DNA of 64,000 bases from Paraburkholderia sp. BL9I2N2 (GCF_004339745.1 NZ_SMGP01000001.1:4278001-4342000), one strand, 5' to 3'; counted from the stretch's first letter, positions 8,636 through 18,136 are shown. Translations and numbers: made by a program. Notes: generated by a model not told the origin, from the sequence alone.

Positions 8636-10999
8636 ATGCCTCAAACCGACCACGCCGATGCCGACCGCCTCGAACGGGTGAAAGTCCATGCGGACGGGCA
8701 CGAAGGGCATGCCCATGCCCACGACGCGAGCTGCGGTCATAGTCACGATGCGCATGATCACGACCATGCTCATGACGGCCACGGCCACAGCCACGCGCAC
8801 GCCCACGGTGATGCAGGCTCGGCGTGCTGCGGAACAGGCACAGCCGCAGCCGTAGCTGCGTCGATCCCGCTGGCGCCTTCCGAAGCCATCGGCAGCAACG
8901 TGCGCACCCCCATCCGCATCATGCAGATGGATTGCCCGACCGAAGAAGCGCTGATCCGTAAGAAATTCAGCCGCATGCCGCACGTGCGCAGCATGGACTT
9001 CAACCTGATGCAGCGCGTCTTGACGATCGTCCACGCGCCGGAGGCGCTCGACCCGATCCTCGCCGCGCTGCGTTCGCTCGACTTCACGCCCGAACTCGCG
9101 GACGCCGGCCCGGACGCCGCGCCCACGCCCACGCCGCACGCGCCGCCCAAGCCGTGGTGGCCGCTGGCGCTCGCCGGTGTGGCGGCGGCAGGCTCAGAGG
9201 CCGCTGGCTGGCTCGGCGCGCCTGCCTGGCTGCCAGCGGGTCTGGCGATCCTCGCCATCCTCTCCTGCGGCCTCACGACGTACAAGAAGGGCTGGCTCGC
9301 CATCCGCAACGGCAACCTGAACATCAACGCGCTGATGAGCATCGCCGTGACCGGCGCGCTAATCCTGCGCCAATGGCCGGAAGCCGCGATGGTGATGGTG
9401 CTCTTCACCATCGCCGAACTGATCGAGGCGAAATCGCTCGACCGCGCCCGCAATGCGATCCAGGGTTTGATGCAACTCACGCCCGAACAGGCGAGCGTGC
9501 AGCAACCCGACGGCAGCTGGCGGTCAATGGAACTCAAGGCGATCGCGCTCGGCGCCGTGGTTCGCGTGAAACCGGGCGAGCGGATCGCGCTCGACGGCGA
9601 GATCGTAACGGGCCGCTCGAGTGTGGACCAAGCGCCGATCACCGGCGAAAGCCTGCCGGTCGACAAGGCGGTCGGCGACGCGGTGTTCGCCGGCACGATC
9701 AACCAGACCGGCTCGTTCGACTATCGCGTCACCGCCGCGGCCAGCAACACGACACTCGCGCGCATCATCCACGCAGTCGAGGAAGCGCAGGGCACCAAAG
9801 CGCCGACGCAGCGTTTCGTCGATCAGTTCGCGCGCGTGTATACGCCGATCGTGTTCGCCGTCGCGCTCGCCGTGGCCGTCGTGCCTCCGCTGCTGTTCGA
9901 CGGGTCGTGGCAGGCGTGGGTCTACAAGGCGCTGGTGATGCTGGTGATCGCGTGCCCGTGCGCGCTCGTCATCTCGACGCCGGTGACCATCGTCAGCGGT
10001 CTTGCCGCGGCGGCCCGCAAAGGCATTCTGATCAAGGGCGGCGCTTATCTCGAGCAGGGCCGCAAACTGACCCGGCTCGCGCTCGACAAAACCGGCACGA
10101 TCACTCACGGCAAGCCCGTGCAAACCGAGTTCGAAATACTCGCCGAGATCGACGCCGTGCGTTGCCGCACGCTGGCGGCGAGCCTCGCGGGGCGTTCCGA
10201 TCATCCCGTATCGATGGCACTCGCGGCGGCGGCAAAGGCCGACGGCCTGGCCAACGTCACCGTCGACGCCTTCGAGGCGCTCACGGGACGCGGCGTGCGC
10301 GGCGAGATCGACGGCGCGCCGTACTGGCTCGGCAATCACCGGCTGGTCGAAGAACTCGGGCGCTGTTCCGCGCCGCTCGAGGTGCGGCTGGACGCGCTCG
10401 AAAGCCAGGGCAAGAGCGTCGTGATGCTGGTGGACGCCGAACGCGTGCTCGCCCTCTTCGCGGTCGCCGATACGGTGAAGGAGACGAGCCGCGCCGCCAT
10501 CGCCGAATTGCAGCGGCTCGGCGTGGGCACGGCCATGCTCACCGGCGACAACCCGCACACCGCCGCCGCAATTGCGCAGCAGGTCGGTATCGACGAAGCG
10601 CGTGGCAATCAGCTGCCGGAAGACAAGCTGAACGCGGTCGCGCAGTGGTCGAACGACGGCGCGACGGTCGGCATGGTCGGCGACGGCATCAACGACGCGC
10701 CCGCGCTGGCGCGCGCCGACATCGGCTTCGCGATGGGCGCGATGGGCACCGACACGGCAATCGAAACCGCGGACGTCGCGTTGATGGACGACGACCTGCG
10801 CAAGATTCCGTCGTTCATTCGTCTTTCGAAGGCGACGCATTCGGTGCTGGTGCAGAACATCACGCTCGCGCTCGGCATCAAGAGCGTCTTCCTCGTGCTG
10901 GCCGTGACCGGTCTGGGCACGATGTGGATGGCCGTGTTCGCCGATGTGGGCGCGAGTCTGCTGGTGGTCGCGAACGGGCTGCGATTGTTGCGCAGGTAA
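8636..10999 (+). CDS. cadA: P1B-type metal-exporting ATPase (CadA/ZntA type)
   Basis: A 787-residue P-type ATPase that pumps Cd(II), Zn(II) or Pb(II) out of the cytoplasm. Parts in order: a very histidine-rich N-terminal tail (about residues 16-62, with repeated HGH, HSHAH and CC), a heavy-metal-associated domain with MDCPTEE, membrane helices, the actuator TGES, the ion-binding CPC in the sixth helix (about residue 440), the phosphorylated aspartate in DKTGT (about residue 483), and the hinge GDGINDAPAL. CPC with a DCPTEE-type metal domain fits divalent zinc/cadmium export. I chose the ATG at 8636, downstream of the promoter; an open frame from 8507 overlaps cadR and is not coding. Regulated by the divergent CadR. 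Confidence 0.95.
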   Translation: MPQTDHADADRLERVKVHADGHEGHAHAHDASCGHSHDAHDHDHAHDGHGHSHAHAHGDAGSACCGTGTAAAVAASIPLAPSEAIGSNVRTPIRIMQMDCPTEEALIRKKFSRMPHVRSMDFNLMQRVLTIVHAPEALDPILAALRSLDFTPELADAGPDAAPTPTPHAPPKPWWPLALAGVAAAGSEAAGWLGAPAWLPAGLAILAILSCGLTTYKKGWLAIRNGNLNINALMSIAVTGALILRQWPEAAMVMVLFTIAELIEAKSLDRARNAIQGLMQLTPEQASVQQPDGSWRSMELKAIALGAVVRVKPGERIALDGEIVTGRSSVDQAPITGESLPVDKAVGDAVFAGTINQTGSFDYRVTAAASNTTLARIIHAVEEAQGTKAPTQRFVDQFARVYTPIVFAVALAVAVVPPLLFDGSWQAWVYKALVMLVIACPCALVISTPVTIVSGLAAAARKGILIKGGAYLEQGRKLTRLALDKTGTITHGKPVQTEFEILAEIDAVRCRTLAASLAGRSDHPVSMALAAAAKADGLANVTVDAFEALTGRGVRGEIDGAPYWLGNHRLVEELGRCSAPLEVRLDALESQGKSVVMLVDAERVLALFAVADTVKETSRAAIAELQRLGVGTAMLTGDNPHTAAAIAQQVGIDEARGNQLPEDKLNAVAQWSNDGATVGMVGDGINDAPALARADIGFAMGAMGTDTAIETADVALMDDDLRKIPSFIRLSKATHSVLVQNITLALGIKSVFLVLAVTGLGTMWMAVFADVGASLLVVANGLRLLRR

Positions 11000-11123
11000 G
11001 GGCGTGGTAGGTGTTGTGGTTTGACAAAGGGAGACGCGAAGTTCTGCCGACAGTGCGGAACCGCAACACAGGTTTGAAGCAGGGACGATGACCCGCGCCT
11101 GTGGCTGAGAAAGTCCGGTCAGA

Positions 11124-12180
11124 CTAGTGTGCCAACGCAGCGGCGTTAACCGCGCTGCCCATGTCCACGCGAGCGCCGATTGCCGCCTTCAACGTATCCG
11201 AAGGCCGCATGCCGAACAGCTTCCGGTAATCGGTTGCGAACTGGCTCAAATGCCAGAAGCCCCACGCCGCCGCAACATCCTGCACCGATCGTGATTCACG
11301 CGACGCGTTCGACAGATCGCGCCGCGCCCCATTCAGGCGAATTGCGCGCAGATACGTGGCGGGCGCCATGCCCAGCACGTCTTGAAAGCAGTATTGCAGC
11401 GTGCGCCGGCTCACATGCAGTTGCTCGCACAACTCCGGCACGCTCACCGCCCGCTCGCGATTGGCCAGCACATAGTCGCGCGCTTCCGACACGATCGACT
11501 GACGGCGCGGACGCGCCGGCATCGCAACCGGCTCCGAGGCAGGCAACGCGCCGACGTCGAAGAGCAAAGCCAGCACCGACGCCTGCAGATTGTTGCGCGC
11601 GACCGAAGACAGCGGCGTGCCGCGCGCCGCGCCATCGTCGAGCAATTGGCGCAGCGTGGCACACAACTGCTGCTTGCGAGCCATGCCGATCGGCACGACT
11701 TGCGTGTTCGGCACGTGATCGGCCAGACCGACGCGCTCCACTTCCGCCGCGTAACGGCGCAGCACTTCTCCTTTGACCACTACGCCAAAAATCTCATAAC
11801 CCGCCGACGTCAGCAGTTCAAATTCGATGCCGCCCGGACGAAAACGCGAGCGCATCGCCGGCAATCACCTGCGCGTCGATGCGCCCCGAACCCGCCGGGC
11901 ACGTCGGAATGCCGAACCAGTACGCGTCCTTCTGCACTTCGCAGGTTTGCCGCAACGTGTGGCTGGTCGTTTCGACGAACACCTGCATGTGGTCGAGGCA
12001 CAACTCTGTCAAGCCGCCGACAAAACTCCCCGCCGTCAGCTGGTCATAGGTCTGGCTCCAGCCGTGGAGATTGCGCGCCTGCTCGTCGGCATCGTGCGCG
12101 ACGCAGGTCTGCACGCGGAAGCTCGGCTGCGGCGTGAGCGTCGGACTGGACAGGGTGTCGCTGAGAGTGTCAATCGTCAT
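11124..12180 (-). pseudogene. AraC-family regulator of the ethanolamine/aldehyde locus, frameshifted
   Basis: Two frames together give one AraC-type regulator of about 350 residues. The N-terminal half starts at the ATG at 12180 (MTIDTLSDTL) and ends IAGDALAFSSGRHRI with a stop at 11818. The other frame carries on as FRPGGIEFELL and runs through a ligand-sensing half and a C-terminal AraC helix-turn-helix to 11124. The break coincides with a run of four A (11841-11844, plus strand); removing one restores a single frame. Regulators of this type sit beside exaC/eutBC in Burkholderia relatives and resemble EutR, so this is probably the activator of the flanking genes. Either the gene is disrupted in this strain or the run is miscalled. 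Confidence 0.8.
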
Positions 12181-12514
12181 ACCGGATCTGCCCAAACGGA
12201 ATATCGAGGAGGATCGAAGGCAAGGAGAAGGCAATTCCCATGCCGAACGGATTGGACACCTGCTCACGCCTTTGCATCGGCAGACATCAAACCCTCTGTT
12301 CAATTGGTGAACAGCGCTGCACACACTGCTCAGAAACGAAACGCTCAGCTTACGCCGGTTGAACAGCGCGACGCCCCATGCCGTGCGCGAGTGCCTTCTA
12401 CGCGTGCAAGGGTCACCAGCGCGGTGCATTGGCACACTTCTGGCTCTAGCCTCACGCGGCCAAGCGATATATCGAGCCGAATATAGCCCATTCAAACATG
12501 TGAGGAGCACACAG
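12181..12514. other. Regulatory region between the AraC gene and exaC
   Basis: 334 bases without a gene. It contains the perfect inverted repeat CTGTTCAATTGGTGAACAG at 12296-12314, a second half-site-like TTGAACAGCG at about 12358, and a sigma-54 promoter at 12430-12445. The inverted repeat lies about 120 bases upstream of the sigma-54 promoter, a normal distance for an enhancer-binding activator. Confidence 0.6.
12430..12445 (+). promoter_or_regulatory. Sigma-54 promoter of exaC
   Basis: TGGCAC at 12430-12435 and TGGCT at 12441-12445 match the -24/-12 consensus (TGGCAC, N5, TTGCW) with one mismatch. The GG and GC dinucleotides have the required 10-bp gap between them. It lies about 70 bases before the exaC start codon. 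Confidence 0.6.
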
Positions 12515-14035
12515 ATGAATCACGCAGAGATGCAATTTCTGACCACCGAATTCCCGTACAAGAAGCAGTATGCGAATTTTATCGGCGGCGAATGGGTGAA
12601 GCCTGCGGGCGGCGAGTACTTCGATAACGTGTCGCCGATCACCGGCGAAGCGTTTACGTCGATTCCGCGTTCGCGCGAAGCCGACATCGAACTCGCACTC
12701 GACGCCGCGCATCGTGCGAAAGCAGCGTGGGGAAAAACCTCAGTCGGCGATCGCGCGAACATCCTGAACCGCATTGCCGACCGGATGGAAGCGAACCTGC
12801 AACGTCTCGCCGTGGCCGAGACGATCGACAACGGCAAGCCGTTGCGCGAAACCATGGCCGCCGACATTCCGCTCGCCATCGATCACTTCCGTTATTTTGC
12901 CGGCGCCGTGCGCGCGCAGGAAGGCTCGATCTCCGAGATCGATCACGACACCGTTGCGTATCACTTTCATGAACCGCTCGGCGTGGTCGGCCAGATCATT
13001 CCGTGGAATTTCCCGATCCTGATGGCCGTGTGGAAGCTCGCGCCCGCACTCGCCGCCGGCAACTGTGTCGTGCTCAAGCCGGCCGAGCAAACGCCCGCTT
13101 CGATTCTCGTGCTCGCCGAACTGATTCAGGACTTGCTGCCCGCAGGCGTGCTGAACGTGGTGAACGGTTTCGGCCTCGAAGCCGGCAAGCCGCTCGCTTC
13201 CAGCAAGCGCATCGCCAAGATCGCGTTTACCGGCGAGACCACGACCGGTCGTCTGATCATGCAGTACGCGAGCCAGAACATCATTCCTGTCACGCTCGAA
13301 CTCGGCGGCAAGAGCCCGAACATTTTCTTCGACGACGTGATGAACGCCGACGACAGCTATTTCGACAAGGCGCTCGAAGGCTTCACGATGTTTGCGCTGA
13401 ATCAGGGCGAAGTGTGCACGTGTCCGTCGCGTGTATTGATCGATGAAAAGATCTACGACCGCTTCATGGAACGTGCGCTAAAACGGGTCGCGGCGATTAC
13501 GCAAGGGCATCCGCTCGACACCAAAACGATGATCGGCGCGCAGGCCTCGCAGGAACAGCTGGAAAAAATCCTCTCGTATGTCGACCTCGGCAAGCAGGAA
13601 GGCGCCGAATGTCTGATCGGCGGCGAACGCAATGCGCTCGACGGTGAGTTGAGCAAAGGCTATTACGTGAAGCCGACCGTCTTCCGCGGCCACAACAAGA
13701 TGCGCATCTTCCAGGAAGAGATCTTCGGACCGGTGGTATCCGTCACGACGTTCAAGACCGAAGAAGAAGCGCTCGAAATCGCCAACGACACGCTCTACGG
13801 TCTCGGCGCCGGCGTGTGGACACGCGACGGCACGCGCGCCTATCGCTTCGGCCGGCAGATTCAGGCAGGCCGCGTGTGGACCAACTGCTATCACGCTTAT
13901 CCGGCACATGCGGCGTTCGGCGGCTACAAGCAGTCGGGCATCGGCCGTGAAAATCACAAGATGATGCTCGACCACTATCAGCAGACCAAGAACCTGCTGG
14001 TCAGCTATAGCGACAAGCCGCTCGGTTTCTTCTAA
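12515..14035 (+). CDS. exaC: Aldehyde dehydrogenase (acetaldehyde type, ExaC/AcoD)
   Basis: A 506-residue NAD-dependent aldehyde dehydrogenase. It has the cofactor region PWNFPILMAVWKLAPAL, the glutamate in LELGGKSPNIFF, and the catalytic cysteine about residue 301 in NQGEVCTCPSR. The NQGEVCTCPSR signature and the 506-residue length fit the ExaC/AcoD/AldB group, which oxidises acetaldehyde to acetate. The ATG at 12515 follows a GAGGAG ribosome site. Next to it are a DUF779 gene and the ethanolamine lyase genes, so its likely job is to remove the acetaldehyde released from ethanolamine. A sigma-54 promoter and an AraC gene lie upstream. Confidence 0.94.
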   Translation: MNHAEMQFLTTEFPYKKQYANFIGGEWVKPAGGEYFDNVSPITGEAFTSIPRSREADIELALDAAHRAKAAWGKTSVGDRANILNRIADRMEANLQRLAVAETIDNGKPLRETMAADIPLAIDHFRYFAGAVRAQEGSISEIDHDTVAYHFHEPLGVVGQIIPWNFPILMAVWKLAPALAAGNCVVLKPAEQTPASILVLAELIQDLLPAGVLNVVNGFGLEAGKPLASSKRIAKIAFTGETTTGRLIMQYASQNIIPVTLELGGKSPNIFFDDVMNADDSYFDKALEGFTMFALNQGEVCTCPSRVLIDEKIYDRFMERALKRVAAITQGHPLDTKTMIGAQASQEQLEKILSYVDLGKQEGAECLIGGERNALDGELSKGYYVKPTVFRGHNKMRIFQEEIFGPVVSVTTFKTEEEALEIANDTLYGLGAGVWTRDGTRAYRFGRQIQAGRVWTNCYHAYPAHAAFGGYKQSGIGRENHKMMLDHYQQTKNLLVSYSDKPLGFF

Positions 14036-14052
14036 GCGTCGCGTTCCTGTTC

Positions 14053-14085
14053 GAGCGGGCCGCATTGCGCGGCTCGCTCTTTTTT
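14053..14085 (+). terminator. Terminator-like hairpin between exaC and the DUF779 gene
   Basis: An 11-bp stem, GAGCGGGCCGC / GCGGCTCGCTC (one G-U pair) with a 5-base loop, is followed by six T. It sits between exaC and the DUF779 gene, so the second gene may be expressed only by partial read-through. Confidence 0.7.
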
Positions 14086-14100
14086 CTGCGAGGGCATGTG

Positions 14101-14496
14101 ATGGCCGATGAGAAAGAAGTCGCCCGCGTGATCGCAACGCCTGCCGCTGTCGAATTGATCGACAAGTTGCGCGCCGAGCATGGCGAGGTGCTGTTCCATC
14201 AATCCGGTGGATGCTGCGACGGCAGCGCACCAATGATGTTTCCTCAGGGTGAGTTCATGGTCGGCTCGTCCGATGTCAAACTCGGCACGATTGCGGGCGT
14301 GCCGTTCTATATGAGCGAATCGCAGTTCGAGTACTGGCAACACACGCAGTTGATCATCGACGCTGTGCCGGGAAATGGCGGAATGTTTTCTTTGGAGCGG
14401 CCCAGCGGATTGCGGTTCTTGACGCGCTCCCGTCTTTTCGAGGATGAAGAGAATGCGTGGCTGGAAACGCATCCGGTCGAGCGTGTCGATGCCTGA
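14101..14496 (+). CDS. DUF779 protein linked to aldehyde dehydrogenase
   Basis: A 131-residue soluble protein of the DUF779 family. It is recognised from HQSGGCCDGSAPMMF (about residues 37-51), where the vicinal cysteines are characteristic, and from the overall length. DUF779 genes are regularly found next to exaC/acoD-type aldehyde dehydrogenases and occur here in the same position. The molecular role is not established; a part in handling the aldehyde or in maturing the dehydrogenase is only a guess. The ATG at 14101 is preferred over upstream starts that fall in the terminator hairpin. It converges on eutC with four bases between the stops. Confidence 0.88.
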   Translation: MADEKEVARVIATPAAVELIDKLRAEHGEVLFHQSGGCCDGSAPMMFPQGEFMVGSSDVKLGTIAGVPFYMSESQFEYWQHTQLIIDAVPGNGGMFSLERPSGLRFLTRSRLFEDEENAWLETHPVERVDA

Positions 14497-14500
14497 TCGT

Positions 14501-15298
14501 TTACGTTCCGCTCGAGTTTGAATCGTCGCTGACGGCGGGTGCCGATGGTGTACCTGCCAGCAGCGCATCGCTGTCGTCTTTCAGGCCGACGCCGGTCAGA
14601 CCCAAACGCCTTGCATGCGTCAGCAGATAGTGCAGCTTGTGCGCGGCTAACGGATAGTCGAGTCCTTCGGGACGCACATTCGAAATACAGTTGCGTTGCG
14701 CGTCGCTACAGCCCACTTTCGGCGCGTACGTAAGATAAATTCCCAGGCTATCGGGCGAACTCAAACCCGGCCGCTCACCGATCAGCATCACCACCAGTTT
14801 CGCATTCAGCAATTCGCCGATCTCGTCACCCAACGCGACGCGCGCCTGGCGTGCGACCACGATCGGGCCGATCTTCCAATCCGCGAGACGGGGAAGGACG
14901 GCTTGCAGCAGTGGGATCGATTGCTTCGATGCGGCGAACGCCGAAAGACCATCGCCGATCACGAAGACCACTTCGGGCGAATCGTTCGGCACCGCTGCCA
15001 GCGCCACGCGACTCTCTTCCGATAAACGCCGCCCAAGATCGGGACGCCGCAAATAGTGCTCGCGATCCGGCGCGGCGCTATGCACGTCGAGCGTCTTGAA
15101 GTTTTGCGCGCGCAATTGCTCGTGCAACACGTCCGTGTCCAGCGGATGATGCACAGCGTCGCGCGCCTGCGCGTGCGACAGGTTGAACGCGAGCAGCGGC
15201 GCGGTCGGCAAGCTATTGCCCGCGCGGCCCAACGCGATGCGCGCGTTGGTGAACTGCCGCAGCGCGTTCCACGGATTCTTTTCGAGGAAGTCGCTCAT
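14501..15298 (-). CDS. eutC: Ethanolamine ammonia-lyase small subunit
   Basis: A 265-residue light chain of the adenosylcobalamin-dependent ethanolamine ammonia-lyase, which splits ethanolamine into acetaldehyde and ammonia. Family signs are the opening NPWNALRQFTNARIALGRAG, the central VFVIGDGLSAFAA, and LIGERPGLSSPDSLGIYLTYAPK near the cobalamin site. It overlaps the end of eutB by four bases (ATGA type), so the two subunits are translated together. Length is normal for the short form without a long N-terminal extension. Confidence 0.96.
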   Translation of the reverse strand: MSDFLEKNPWNALRQFTNARIALGRAGNSLPTAPLLAFNLSHAQARDAVHHPLDTDVLHEQLRAQNFKTLDVHSAAPDREHYLRRPDLGRRLSEESRVALAAVPNDSPEVVFVIGDGLSAFAASKQSIPLLQAVLPRLADWKIGPIVVARQARVALGDEIGELLNAKLVVMLIGERPGLSSPDSLGIYLTYAPKVGCSDAQRNCISNVRPEGLDYPLAAHKLHYLLTHARRLGLTGVGLKDDSDALLAGTPSAPAVSDDSNSSGT

Positions 15299-16689
15299 GC
15301 GATGCCCATCCAGTCGCGCGCCCCTTCCAGCAAGGGTTGTTGTGTCGATGCGCTGAGCAACGCGCCGCGGGCGTCGGTGATCTGCATCGACTCCAGCCAT
15401 TCTTCGAATTCCGGCGCGCGGCGCAAACCGAGTACATCCCGTACGTAAAGCGCGTCATGGAAGGACGTGCTTTGATAATTGAGCATGACGTCGTCGGCGC
15501 CGGGAATGCCCATGATGAAGTTGATGCCTGCCACGCCGAGCAGCGTGAGCAGGTTGTCCATGTCGTCCTGATCGGCTTCGGCATGGTTCGTGTAGCAGAT
15601 GTCGCAACCCATCGGCACACCGAGCAGTTTGCCGCAGAAGTGATCTTCGAGACCGGCGCGTGTGATCTGCTTACCGTCGTACAGATACTCCGGCCCGATG
15701 AAGCCGACCACCGTGTTCACCAGGAACGGATTGAACTTGCGTGCAACTGCGTAGGCGCGCACTTCGCACGTTTGCTGGTCCACGCCGAAATGCGCATCCG
15801 CCGACAACGCGCTGCCCTGGCCGGTTTCGAAGTACATCAAGTTATTGCCGACCGTACCACGCTTTAGCGAGAGTCCCGCTTCATACGCTTCCTGCAGCAG
15901 CGCGAGCGAAATGCCGAAGCCCGCGTTCGCTTTCTCCGTGCCCGCAATCGACTGAAACACCAGATCGACCGGCGCACCTTTTTCAATTGCGGCAATCGTA
16001 TTGGTGACGTGAGTCAGCACGCACGATTGCGTCGGCACCTGATAGCGTTGGCGGAAGTCGTCGATCATCAGCAACAACTTGGTGATCGCGGCGAGATTGT
16101 CGCTGGCCGGGTTGATGCCGATCATCGCGTCGCCGCAACCGTACATCAGGCCGTCGAGCATCGAGGCGGCGATGCCTTTGACGTCGTCGGTCGGATGATT
16201 CGGTTGCAAACGCACCGACATGTGCCCCGGTAAACCGACCGTGTTGCGAAAGCGCGTGATCACCGGACGTTTGCGCGCCGCCGCGATCAAATCCTGATTG
16301 CGCATCAGTTTGGACACCGCGGCGACCATCTCCGGCGTGAGGCCCGCGGTGATACGCGTGAGCGCGTCGGCATCGGTCGTGCTGCTCAACAGCCAGTTGC
16401 GAAAGTCACCGACTGTGAGGTGAGATATCTCAGCGAATGCCTGCGGCGAATGATCGTCGATCACGAGACGCGTGACTTCGTCGCTTTCATAGGGAATCAG
16501 CGCTTCGTTGAGGAAGGTGCGCAGCGGCACTTGCGCGAGCGCCATCTTGGCCGCGACGCGTTCTTCCTCGCTCGCTGCCGCCACGCCCGCGAGCTGGTCG
16601 CCGGAGCGTTGCGGGCTGGCCTTCGCCATCAGGGTTTTCAGATCGGCAAAGCGATACGTGCGGCTGCCGATCGTCTCGGTGTAGCTCAT
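15295..16689 (-). CDS. eutB: Ethanolamine ammonia-lyase large subunit
   Basis: A 464-residue heavy chain that carries the active site of ethanolamine ammonia-lyase. Recognisable stretches include NWLLSSTTDADALTRITAGL, the GINPASDN substrate region, NTVVGFIGPEYLYDG, and MGCDICYTNHAEADQDDM near the end. It is translated with eutC by a four-base overlap, and the permease gene precedes it on the same strand with a gap of 43 bases, forming an eat-eutB-eutC operon. There are no microcompartment shell genes, so this is the simple pathway in which acetaldehyde is oxidised by ExaC. Confidence 0.97.
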   Translation of the reverse strand: MSYTETIGSRTYRFADLKTLMAKASPQRSGDQLAGVAAASEEERVAAKMALAQVPLRTFLNEALIPYESDEVTRLVIDDHSPQAFAEISHLTVGDFRNWLLSSTTDADALTRITAGLTPEMVAAVSKLMRNQDLIAAARKRPVITRFRNTVGLPGHMSVRLQPNHPTDDVKGIAASMLDGLMYGCGDAMIGINPASDNLAAITKLLLMIDDFRQRYQVPTQSCVLTHVTNTIAAIEKGAPVDLVFQSIAGTEKANAGFGISLALLQEAYEAGLSLKRGTVGNNLMYFETGQGSALSADAHFGVDQQTCEVRAYAVARKFNPFLVNTVVGFIGPEYLYDGKQITRAGLEDHFCGKLLGVPMGCDICYTNHAEADQDDMDNLLTLLGVAGINFIMGIPGADDVMLNYQSTSFHDALYVRDVLGLRRAPEFEEWLESMQITDARGALLSASTQQPLLEGARDWMGIA

Positions 16690-16732
16690 CTTTACGACTC
16701 CATCGCCGCTGCTCGCGCAGCGGCTCGATCCG

Positions 16733-18136
16733 TCATTCCTCGAGCAAGGCGTCCGCCGGCGCGGCTTCGCGTTGATGGCGCGTCATCAGGAAGTAGACGT
16801 AGCCCAGCGCGAGAAAGATTGCGAACACGATCGCCACCAGAAAATTGAAGTAGACCATCGTCGCCAGACAGATGACCGCGGCCACCAGCGCGAACGCCGG
16901 AAAGACCGGAAACAGCGGCGCGCGGAACGGTCGCTCCATGTTCGGCTCGGTGCGGCGCAGCTTGAACAGCGACAACATGCTGATGATATACATCACGATA
17001 GCCCCAAATACGGACATCGTCACGATGTTCGCCGTCAGCGTCTGACCGCCGAACTGGATCAGCTCGTCGCTATAGATCGCCGCAATGCCGACCACGCCGC
17101 CCGCAATGATCGCGCGATGCGGCGTCTTGAAGCGCGGGTGCACCTTCGAGAGCCACTCCGGCAGATAGCCGGCGCGAGCCAGCGCGAAGATTTGCCGCGA
17201 ATAGCCGAGGATGATGCCGTGAAACGACGCGACGAGTCCGAAGAGACCCAGCCACACCAGCATATGCATCCAGCCGCTATGTTCGCCGACGATGAATTTC
17301 ATCGCCTGCGGCAGCGGATCGTTGATGTTCGACAGCTTGGTCCAGTCGCCCGCCGCGCCGGCAAACACCATCACGCCGATGGCGAGCACCACCAGCGTCA
17401 GAATGCCGGCGACGTAGGCAATCGGAATCGAACGTTTCGGGTTTTTGGCTTCTTCGGCAGCCATGGCCACGCCTTCGATCGCGAGGAAAAACCAGATTGC
17501 GAACGGAATTGCCGCGAACATCCCGTGAAACGAGCCCATGCTGAAGGTGTCGGCGCCGGACCAGCCGCCTTTGGTGAAGTTCGACCACTGAAAACCCGGC
17601 GACACGACGCCCATGAAAACCAGCAGTTCGAAGATCGCGAGCAGCGTCACGCACAACTCGAACGCCGCGGCAATCTGCACACCGACGATATTCAGCGCCA
17701 TAAAGATGAGATACGCGCCCATCGCCGCGTGTTTCGGTTCGAGACCCGGAAACTGCACGTGCAGGTACGCGCCGATCGCGAGCGCAATGGCCGGCGGTGC
17801 AAACACGAATTCGACAAGCGTCGCCGCGCCTGCCAGATAACCGCCGGTTGGGCCGAACGCGTGGCGGGCGTAAGCGAACGGGCCGCCCGCGTGCGGAATC
17901 GAGGTGGTGAGTTCCGTGAAACTGAAAATGAACGTCGTATACATCGCGGCAATGAAGATCGCCGTGATGACGAAGCCGAGCGTGCCGGCGCTCGCCCACC
18001 CATAACTCCAGCCGAAATACTCGCCGGAAATGACGAGACCGACCGCGATGCCCCACAGTTGCCACGTGCCGAGCGTCTGCTTCAACTCGTGATGCGTGAC
18101 TTTGCCGACGTGCTGATTTTTGGACTCTGATTTCAT
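16733..18136 (-). CDS. eat: Ethanolamine permease
   Basis: A 467-residue APC-superfamily permease with about twelve membrane helices. The N-terminal LWGIAVGLVISGEYFGWSYGW and the long SIPHAGGPFAYARHAFGPTGG stretch fit the ethanolamine permease (Eat) group. The ATG at 18136 gives the short charged N-terminus seen in the family; an upstream open frame to 18226 looks non-coding. It is the first gene of the eat-eutB-eutC operon, so it supplies the substrate for the lyase. Confidence 0.93.
   Translation of the reverse strand: MKSESKNQHVGKVTHHELKQTLGTWQLWGIAVGLVISGEYFGWSYGWASAGTLGFVITAIFIAAMYTTFIFSFTELTTSIPHAGGPFAYARHAFGPTGGYLAGAATLVEFVFAPPAIALAIGAYLHVQFPGLEPKHAAMGAYLIFMALNIVGVQIAAAFELCVTLLAIFELLVFMGVVSPGFQWSNFTKGGWSGADTFSMGSFHGMFAAIPFAIWFFLAIEGVAMAAEEAKNPKRSIPIAYVAGILTLVVLAIGVMVFAGAAGDWTKLSNINDPLPQAMKFIVGEHSGWMHMLVWLGLFGLVASFHGIILGYSRQIFALARAGYLPEWLSKVHPRFKTPHRAIIAGGVVGIAAIYSDELIQFGGQTLTANIVTMSVFGAIVMYIISMLSLFKLRRTEPNMERPFRAPLFPVFPAFALVAAVICLATMVYFNFLVAIVFAIFLALGYVYFLMTRHQREAAPADALLEE

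Noticed and set aside
9154..11010. A 618-codon frame inside the metal ATPase gene
   Set aside because: It is a shifted frame of cadA and very Arg-rich. The real frame carries all P-type ATPase motifs.
16772..18130. A 452-codon plus-strand frame across the permease gene
   Set aside because: Antisense shadow of a clear 12-helix permease; the composition is Arg/His/Asp rich.
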